Source of the DNA: Colocasia esculenta
Lineage: Eukaryota; Streptophyta; Magnoliopsida; Alismatales; Araceae
Assembly: GCA_014218235.1 (NCBI GenBank)
Contig: CM024757.1
Span: forward strand, 151,355,371-151,419,370
Length of the DNA: 64,000 nt
Reading direction: 5' to 3'
Each line of letters opens with the position of its first letter. Positions within the stretch are counted from its first letter, which is position 1. This document shows, piece by piece, positions 56,135 to 64,000 of the stretch. Position numbers and translations under genes: made by a program. The notes under the pieces are model-generated. The model was given only the letters and a program-made list of their open reading frames with translations. It was not told the origin of the DNA and made no database searches.

Positions 56135-59080
56135 TGTAACGACCCGACCTCCCGGACCCCCGCTAGGGACCCCGAAGGTCGTGCCGCCACCCACGGATCC
56201 GAAGACCCAGAAGGGTTAAAATTTAGTTCAGTGAGATAAGCAATGAATTCAAATAACTATAACAAGAAAGTTTGTACATTAATAAAGAAATATGTACAAC
56301 ATGTCCCAAATAAAAGTACAGGTACAGAAAGAAAGGTTCAGTCCTTAAGGGGCATACCCCGAGGACTTGCAAAAAGGCCACTCTCCACTCACGATACAAG
56401 CACTCACGCTCACAACTCACACTGCTGGAAACACACGGCGAACAAGCCACCACCATGACTATCCGGCAACGAACTCCTGCAACAACGAGTTCCTACCTGA
56501 AGAGAGTAGGGGGGTGAGCCTCGCGAACAAGGCTCAGTAGGGATAACCAGTCCCTTACCAGCCAGATCAGTAGGAACTCCAACAAAAGCAGAAGCAAAAC
56601 TACTCTAGAAAGCAGTAAAGTGAGTAACGCCTACCACAGAGTACTACAAAGTAGTGGAATAGAGTAAACACCACGACCCACAACCAGGGTCGGGCCAAAC
56701 ACGACTCCCGCAGAACCAGTGGAGTCAAAGACAATGTGGAAGCAACCCTCGGCACACACCCGTCGAGACAAAGAAGCTCACGGAACACCGGAGCAACCAT
56801 GTGAGACCAAAGTCTCACGACACAAGCACCAACATCCCAGACCTCCATGAGGTCGGGAAGAAACAACCAGGTGTCACCACGAGAGACACCGAGCAACCAC
56901 GTGAGAAACACCATCTCACTACAGGCACGGCCACCTCAGACCTCCACAAGGTCTAGGGCCAACAAGCAGAACTACCCTGCACCTCGGACACGCCACGAGG
57001 TCAGGGAACTACACCCTACAGTGCCACCACGGATGGCACCAAGGAACGGGTTACTGAAACAGTAGCCAGGTGTCTACACCAGGCACCCCGAGAGAACCTG
57101 TAGAGCGGAAACCACTAAGCACGGCCCACAAGGACAAACCAACCAAGCCAAGGAAGCGAGACACGACTAGGCTACAACCACCGTGTAAACTAGGGCAACG
57201 AGAACACAAGCTCGGAAATAGCGTGAGAAACTCCGTCACAGCAAGAGCAACCATGCCACCGCCACATGCAGCTAAGAGAGGGACACACAGTCCACACCTC
57301 CAGCATGCCGGCCGCCGACTCCTGCCTACAACCTCCCTAGGTAGAGTGAGGCTAGCGAGTCGCAGCCAAGAACACAACCATAAACCACTGCAGCCCGGCC
57401 GAGCTGCGGCCCTACGCCTGACTTCCATACGTGGCTCTAGAACCAATGCAGAGCGAGGCAGTGAGAAGGACTAGCTAGTCCGCACTAGAGGAGCACCTCA
57501 ACCACCTCAGAGACCCAGACCAGCTAAGAGAGCTCTACAAATGGCTCACGCCCTGTCCCCACCATTTTCCCCTTCTGCTCCAAGTCCGTGACTTGAGCAC
57601 GCCTACCGCCCGGAGCAACCCCCTCTGACACAGGCGCGTGAGGCTGGGGGTCCCAGGTAACGGTAACAACCTATCTCGCAGACGAGCCCTCAAGTGCCGA
57701 GAACCGGGAAATAGAGAACTGGCATGGCAACCACCAATAGAAACAACATAGCTGGCTTGTAACCAAGACAAGCCCAGCAGGCACATGCACACACGCCACC
57801 CCTTCCGGAAACCCCTAGAAGGGCCGTCGGCCAACGTCGGCACACAAGGCACGGCTCGAGAAACCGTAACACCACAAATAGAACAGAAACCACCGCTCTT
57901 CTAATAATCGATTGACAGACAGACAATCGATTATTAGACATACGTGAGCCTCCTAGCACAGCCGCTAGGACACGGCCACAAAGGTGTCACCTTCGGTCAT
58001 AGAACACAGTGAGCCAACCTGCCGTGTTCCTCACTAGAAGGTCCGGAGGGCAACCCTACCTTGGGGCACAAGCCGACATGCCAAACGGGCCACAGAAACA
58101 CCCACAGCAACACAGATCGTATCGTGCCCTCCTGAGCCGTCGCGATGGCCAGGGCAACCGCGATAAGAACCAAGTCGCGATAGGGTCGCGCGTCGCGACA
58201 AGCCTTGTCGTGATGGGGTAGGGCGTCGCGACAACCACTTGTCATGACGGAAGACCAGGTCACGACACGACTCTTATCACGACAGCCAACTGCACCGCGA
58301 TAAGGTCTCATCGAACCGGTACGATGCCTTCTCTGATGTCGCGATGCGCTCGGCAGTCGTGACATCAGCAGGAAGGCCGACCACCGGGATACTACATCCC
58401 GGGGTCCCCCACATGCTACAACCCATCACACAATGGGGAGGGGAGCATGGTGAAAGTTGTAGAACATGCAATCACACACAAGGACCTCCAAACACCCGGA
58501 ATGGAAAGGGGTACAAGAATCCCTACTAATTTGGAATAACCAAACCCCTAAAAGGGCCTTCACTAAGCCACGACCGCCTCCTCCTTGCTCCACGACGCCG
58601 CTCCCGAGCTCCACACGAGCCGCCGACGCCACCAAGCTCCAACCGCTGGAGAGGGGAAAGCTTTCCCCCTCGGAGAGGATGAGGGAAAGGAGAAAGAGCC
58701 AAAGAACGGAAAGGGAGAGCCAGCCAAGGCTTTTAGCCTCCAGCCCCAGAACGTGACGGGGTGGGGCGTCGCGATACAAACCTTATCGCGATGGCCACCC
58801 AGATTGCAACCAGAACACGTCCCACCTGAACGCCGCGACAACCTGACAGGTCAGTCTGCCACACCTGCCACCTGATAGGCGTCAGATGACCAAAAGTAGA
58901 AAGCAGTCGCGACCCGTTGATCGGGCGCGAAAAGAACACGACGCCGAAAGCTGGTGCAACAGGGATGACTATCACGATGGGCCCCTCCGTCGCGACACTA
59001 ACGCGTCACCCAAGATGGATGCGTTACTGGCCAGTCATCCACAACTCAGTGAAGGGAACTAGAAAGCCCGAGATGTTACA
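56135..59080 (-). mobile_element. Solo Ty3 LTR inside the Copia-A extra ORF
   Basis: A 2946-bp TGTAACGACCCG...GAGATGTTACA unit has the perfect target duplication GGTGA (56130-56134 and 59081-59085). It is the reverse-strand homologue of 5706-8537: same ends, the same AT-rich hairpin (57901-57936), the same TCGCGA clusters (58130-58350 and 58760-59000) and the CTCACC...CTTCAG|GTAGGA block (minus strand, 56491-56540). It splits an otherwise continuous frame of the A extra ORF. Its own frames are GC-driven and not coding. Confidence 0.95.
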
Positions 59081-59085
59081 GGTGA

Positions 59086-61144
59086 TGAGGGTGGTTCATT
59101 AATGAAAGGAGCGGGAGAAGAAATGTGTTTAGGAAGAGGTTTCTTGGAGGGCTCAGGAGTAGGAGGAGTAGTGGATGGATCAGTAGGAGAGGAAGGGGCA
59201 GAAGTTTGCTCACTCTAAACCTCAGTAGGAATCCCTGCATGAGCTGTTGATGCAGAAGGCGTTGTTGGCCCGGAGGCTTCTACTTGCATAGATGGCCCAA
59301 ATGGCCCAAAGACTGCCTCTACCAGTTCTGAGGGCCCTGATGGCCTATCCACTTCTTCTACCTAAACAGATGGCCCTGATGGACCAATACCAGCTTCTGC
59401 CTGTTCTGGATTTCCCGATGGCCCAATAGCATTTTTTGCTTCCTGTTCAAATGGCCTTGATGGCCTAGTAGATGAAATTAGGTTAGTTCTCACAAGTGGA
59501 GTGAGGTTAGTCACCATGGTGCTCAAACTGCACAATTCAGCTTTCATCTCGTTAAGCTCATCTTTAACATCACATAAAGCTTGGTTCTGTTGATGCTGGC
59601 TATGGACTACAGATGCAATGTCTGCTTGTAGTGAACAAATTAATTCTCCCTAAACATTCAACCTTTCTATAACAGGCTCTAGATGAACACAAATTTTCAT
59701 TTTCTTGGGTTTGTTGTGACCCCTTCTAGTAAGCCTAGGAATTTTGTCATGTACAGTCTTCTTTCTGACAGCATCATCCATAGCTGGTTCTTTATGCATA
59801 GCTTCAGTTTCTGTATGTTGATGAGGATAGGCTTCATCATCAGAGGCATCCTCCACTAAACCTTCCATAAAAGGATCTTCATAATTAGCAGTAACAGGCT
59901 CCCCCTGAGCTGGAGCTTCTTCCATAATAACTTCTTCTGAATGTCCTATGGTCAAAACATCTGAGACACATTCTTCATGCTCTCCTTCAACAGGAGCTTC
60001 CTCAACAGGAACATTCTCTGAGTGTTCGACTGGCAAGTTTTGCGGAGGGACTGCTACATGCCTGCCTCTCAGTAGGATCTACCTCCTCAAGTACATTAGC
60101 AAATGTCTTCTGTACAACATGAGTTTCTATTTTTTGCTCAATTACAACACGTACAACAGGTTGTTCGAGGGCTCAAAGGGCTCAATGTGCTTAGTAGCAA
60201 TGTCCTCAATCCTACAGTCAGCAAAAATAGATGTAGCTGATTCAATATTGCCAACTTCAGTCTCAGCCTCTAGATTAGATGGGGCTTCTATAATATGAGT
60301 ATCACCCAGAATGGCTCCTCCTTCAGCCATGGAGACCTTTGACCATATACCAGCATATAGGGTGAATCCACTTTTTTTTTTCAGATTTCTTGTTCGGATA
60401 GGCTGCCCCATTTCTATCTAGTAAGTCCCCTTCCAGGTCTACTTCAAAATGTTGGAAAATTCTGGTGAGTAGATGAGCATAAGGAAGAGGGTCCGCCAAA
60501 TTGTTCTTCATATCCCATATAAGTTCAGCTGCATACTTCATTCTTTCAAACATGATTTGGGCCATATTCACTTTTTGATTTTGCACTGCCCAGAATATGA
60601 TATCGGCATCCCCTTTTGTGCATTGAGAAAATGTGGCACTGCGAGGTACTAGAATTTGACAAACAATAAAATGCAGTAGCCTATTGAAAGCTGTAAACTG
60701 ATTTATATCTATTTTTATGTTCTTGAGCTTGTACTCTATTCTGATAGTCCCAAGTCCTTTAACATGAATATCCACAAGGTTTACCAAACTGTGACCTTCC
60801 TTTGAACAACTAAACAATTCTTCTAACTGGTCAAAGGTGATTTGAATGTGCTTACCTTTAATAAACGAAACAAGTGTTCCTCCATCTTCAGATTGAAGAC
60901 AGGTGTAGAATGCCTTCGCCAAATGAGGATAGCTCGATTCTAAAATCGTACATAGCCCTAACCATTTCATCCTCCCAAGCGCTTCAACCACGCTGACCAT
61001 TCCATGCTTCTATAAATCTGCCAAATTGACTACCGTATTGCCACAGATCTTAATCTTGACTGCCTGGAATCTTTGGAGTTGTTCTGCTGTGAGGAACTCC
61101 GCACTGTACCCACCTAGACTACTGGAACTCCCAGAAGCGGCCAT
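59086..61144 (-). pseudogene. Copia-A extra ORF, N-terminal part (plant transposon protein-like)
   Basis: From ATG at 61142-61144 (MAASGSSSSLGGYSAEFL) the frame runs, with one TAG near 61015 (Gln-like), to about 60380. It contains the pattern HIQITFDQLEELF, FNRLLHFIVCQILVPRSATFSQ, DADIIFWAVQNQKVN and LPYAHLLTRIFQHFEVDL. This matches my memory of the 'putative plant transposon protein' family (PF20167-like), found in plant repeats downstream of copia pol. A length change in a run of ten T bases (about 60371-60380) shifts the frame. The C-terminal part is acidic, with VPVEEAPVEGEHEE-type repeats (59650-60036), then a Pro/Gly/Ser-rich linker with repeated GPSGPS words (59280-59547). The role is unknown; it is sometimes called env-like, but no signal peptide or membrane segment is visible here. 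Confidence 0.75.
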
Positions 61145-61560
61145 GAAAATTGACAAGAGAACATTTTAAATGATCGTAGGAGGAAGAAGAGTAAAACCCC
61201 TCAAGAAATTGAGCAGGAAAAAATAAAAAATTTCTCAAAGAAGGAGGAAGGCTCTGTGGAGTCGAAGGAGGGTTTCGTAGAGCTTGGAGTCGAATGGGCA
61301 TGAAGAGAGAGAGTGAATCAATAGGGAATGAGTTGCCATTAGTATATAATAGAAAAAAGGTAAAGTAGAAAGGGCAGAGCATTAATTTCACAAAATGACA
61401 AAGAGTTTATGTAACTGATAGCACAAAAATGAATAGGATATAGGAGAGAATAGCATCTATTTATATAGAGGAAAGGGGGTAATATCTTACTCTGAAATAA
61501 ATTTATTTATTTCAGTCATATGCGGATAAATCTATTACAAATTGCACGTGCCTAATTTCC
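61145..61560 (-). other. Spacer between pol and the extra ORF of Copia-A
   Basis: About 415 bp separate the pol end from the ATG of the extra ORF. It is AT-rich with no clear coding. A subgenomic promoter or splice acceptor would be expected here if the ORF is expressed, but I see no decisive motif. Confidence 0.5.
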
Positions 61561-62940
61561 ATCTCAGAGAGGTAAATCTCTCTTCAGGTAAGGCTTTTGT
61601 AAAGATGTCTGCTAACTAATTTAGAGTATCTATAAAAGAAATACTAATATTACCATTTGCCACATGATCTCTAATAAAATGATATCTAACCTCAATATGC
61701 TTGGTCCTCGAGTGCTGTACAGGATTCTTGGGAGATTGATAGCATCGGTGTTGTCACATAACAGTGGGATAGTTTTGATGTGCAGTCCATAATCTTCAAG
61801 TTGTTGTTTGATCCAAAGGAGTTGTGTATAACAGCTTCCAACAACTACATATTCCGCTTCAGCAGTTGATAAAGCTACTGAGTTTTGTTTCTTTGAAGAC
61901 CATGAAATTAAATATTCTGCAAGAAATTGACCACAAACACTGGTGCTTTTTCTATCCACTTTGCATCCAGCATAGTCAACATCTGAGTATCCAATTAAAT
62001 TTGTTTTACATATTTTAGGATACCATAGACCTAAGCTATGAGTATGAGCTAAATATCTAAAAATCCTTTTTACAGAAATCAGATGTGATTCCTTAGGATC
62101 AGATTGATACCTAGCCCACATGCATACACTAAATAAAATATCAAGTCTACTTGCCGTTAAGTAAAGCAGTGAACCAATCATACCTCTATAAAGCTTTTGG
62201 TCCACCTTCTTATCTTCTGGATCACTATCCAACCTTGTTGATGTGCTCATGGGAGTAGATAGAGGCTTGGCATTTTCAAATCTGAATTTCATTAATAACT
62301 CCTTAGTGTATTTGATTTAACTGATGTGAGTTCCTTCTTTGTCTTGCTTGATTTGTAGTCCAAAAAAGTAGTTGAGCTCTCCCATCATGCTCATCTCAAA
62401 TTCTTCCTGCATTAACTTTTCAAAATACTTACACAGAGATTCATCAATAGATCCGAAGATAATGTCATCTACATAAGTTTGTACAATTAATATGTTTTAG
62501 CGCAAGATTTAATGAATAGAGTGCTATCTACTTTGCCTCTAATGAAATCATAGTTCAATATAAATACACTAAGTTTTTCATACCAAGCTCTAGGTGCTTA
62601 TTTTAGACCATATAAAGCTTTATGTAATTTAAAAATATGATTAGGATATTCTAAGTCATCGAAACCAGGAGGTTGTTCTACATAGACTTCCTCCTTTATA
62701 AAACTATTCAAAAAAGCTAATTTTACATCCATTTGAAAAAGTTTTAAGTCCAATGCAGATGCATAAGCTAGTAAAATCTGAATAGCCTCAAGTGTAGCAA
62801 CTGGTGCATAGGTTTCATAAAAAATTTATGCCTTCCTCTTAGGAATAGCCTTGAGTAACCAATCTAGCTTTATTTCTAGTAATAACACTAGCTTCATCTA
62901 ACTTGTTTCTAAACACCCATTTGATGCCAATCATAGGATG
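61561..62940 (-). pseudogene. Copia-A reverse transcriptase and RNase H
   Basis: RT can be followed from KWVFRNKLDEA (about 62920) through QMDVKLAFLNSFI, LHKALYGLK-APRAWYEKL, YVDD at 62464-62475 and MMGELNYFFGLQI, with several stops and shifts. From 62292 the frame opens for 220 codons: LSTPMSTSTRLD, YRGMIGSLLYLTASR, IGYSDVDYAGC, SWSSKKQNSVALSTAEAEYV and LCDNTDAINL. A frame break at about 61725 precedes the tail (TRTKHIEVRYHFIRD, ADIFTKALP) that ends near 61565. The type is close to Copia-1. Confidence 0.88.
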
Positions 62941-63700
62941 ATCTAATGGTCTAGGAACAAGGGACCAGACTTGTTTTCTTTGAACTTATTTAGTTCATCT
63001 TGCATAGCTAGAATCCAAGATTCATCAGTCAATGCTTCATTGACCGTCTTCAGCTCTATTTGAGAAACAAAAGCTAAATAATCACAAGGAATAATGTTAC
63101 CTCTGGTTCTTACCCCAACATTTGGATCTCCAATTATGTTTTCCACTGAATGGTTCTTTTTATATCTCTATTCCTTGGGAAGATCTTCATGGATTAGATC
63201 TTTCTGTCGTAGTTCTTCCAAGGGTAGATCTTCATTGTCCTTGATGGATACTTCCTTCATTTTCTCGAATAGGTTCTCTGTGCCTTCATCATCACTAACA
63301 ATTTCCTTTCTCATGGAAGGGTTAGATTCATCAAAAATAACATGTACAATTTGTTCAATTAATAGACTTCTTTTACTGAAAACTCTATATCCTTTGGATT
63401 TTGAAGTGTAACCCATAAAATACCTTCATCGGATTTAGGATCTAACTTACCAATATTTGACTTACCATTGTTGTGAATGAATCAAGGGCATCCAAATGTT
63501 CTGAGATAGCTGATCTTCAGTTTCTTCTGCTTATACAGTTCATATGCTGTCTTCTTCAATATAGGCCTAATCATAGCTCTATTAATTATATAGCAAGCTG
63601 TATTAATTGCTTCTGTCAAAAATATCTTGGAAAGTTGTATTCAGATAACATGGTTCTTACCATATCCAATAAAGTTCTATTTTTTCTTTTAGCTACTCCA
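62941..63700 (-). pseudogene. Copia-A integrase C-terminus and linker
   Basis: Frames 63416-63168 (MGYTSKSKGYRVFSKRSL, VIFDESNPSM) and 63146-62943 (NIIPCDYLAFVSQIELKTVNEALTDESWILAMQDELNKF) form the usual bridge between integrase and RT. From 63417 to 63700 only short broken pieces can be read. Upstream near 63700 a Gln-rich motif corresponds to the catalytic Glu region. Confidence 0.8.
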
Positions 63701-64000
63701 TTTTGTTGTGGTGTTGTTAGTGCTGAGAAATTGTTTCGATCCCTAGATCATCACAGAATTCTGCAAACTTGTCTTTTTGAAATTCTCTTCCATGATATGA
63801 TCGAAGACTTACAATATTGAACTTCTTATCTTTCTGAACTAGCTTGCTGAACTTGACAAATGCTTCAAATGTGTCATCTTTGTGTTCAAGAAAAGAGACC
63901 CATGTGTATCTTGAGAAATTATCAACAATAATGAATCCAAAATTCTTTCCACCTAGACTTGTAGTCCTCATAGGTCCAAATAAATCCATATGCAATAGTT
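63701..64000 (-). pseudogene. Copia-A integrase core (runs off the window)
   Basis: A 93-codon frame (63995-63717) opens HMDLFGPMRTTSLGGK (first catalytic Asp) and continues YTWVSFLEHKDDTFEAF, LRSYHGREFQKDKF and LGIETISQH. In active copia integrases the fourth block reads SDHGGEF or SDHGREF. Here the Asp is Tyr (codon near 63795), so the second catalytic Asp is lost. The gene extends beyond position 64000. Confidence 0.88.

Noticed and set aside
54572..61144. Envelope gene and infectious retrovirus
   Set aside because: The post-pol ORF shows no signal peptide, cleavage site or transmembrane segment. The N-terminal motif fits the plant transposon protein-like family instead.

Overview
This window is plant nuclear DNA made almost entirely of nested LTR retrotransposons. 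Evidence for a plant: primer-binding sites complementary to plant initiator tRNA-Met, Ty1/copia pol of the Sirevirus type with repeated polypurine tracts and an extra ORF after pol, and Ty3/gypsy pol with multi-kilobase LTRs and a chromodomain-like tail, as in Tekay/Del chromoviruses. I found no host gene, tRNA, rRNA or CRISPR array. The species cannot be told from the sequence; an angiosperm is most likely.

Layout, left to right. 1-1583: leader, primer-binding site and LTR of a minus-strand Ty3 element with a tRNA-Asp-like primer site. 1584-1941: 3' end of another Ty3 LTR. 1942-10012: Copia-1 (+ strand), with decayed integrase/RT/RNase H, a 1.5 kb tail with several polypurine tracts, and a 3' LTR (5662-10012) split by a GC-rich solo LTR (5706-8537). 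Copia-1 sits in the gag of minus-strand Copia-C (gag remnant 10013-10696, LTR 10748-13022). Copia-C sits in the integrase of minus-strand Ty3 element D (gag-pol 13023-16452). D's leader is split by solo LTR 16619-18915. D's own 5' LTR starts at 18958 and ends only at 45588, because Ty3 element E (21700-45309, target duplication GTGGC) is inserted in it.

E is a + strand Ty3 element with decayed gag-pol (35076-39450) and an extra small ORF upstream of gag. Its leader holds element F (24249-34311, minus strand, target duplication TCCGT), a gag-only derivative with long LTRs. F's left LTR carries a Copia solo LTR (26440-27842) and a 182-bp Mutator-like MITE (28667-28848). E's 3' LTR holds H (41138-44365), a solo LTR of F's family in the opposite sense.

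45589-48447 is Copia-G (minus strand), the old host into which D inserted. From about 48447 to the right edge runs a minus-strand Copia tandem A/B that appears to share a central LTR (52327-54386). B lacks pol. A has a pol that runs off the right edge and a long extra ORF (54540-61144) resembling the 'putative plant transposon protein' family, split by solo LTR 56135-59080 (target duplication GGTGA).

The nesting gives relative ages: G is older than D, D than E, E than F, and F than its two inserts. Nearly all coding regions are dead, mostly through C-to-T or G-to-A stop codons. The most interesting signals are in the LTRs. (i) A block with a branch-site-like CTNAY, a pyrimidine tract and CAG|GTRAGT lies about 270-380 bp before the 3' end of every Ty3 LTR family here except the tRNA-Asp type. 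(ii) Each Copia LTR has its own array of short palindromes in U3. (iii) CTGTCGACAG palindromes are shared by a Ty1 and a Ty3 LTR, and TCGCGA-rich blocks by several Ty3 LTR families.
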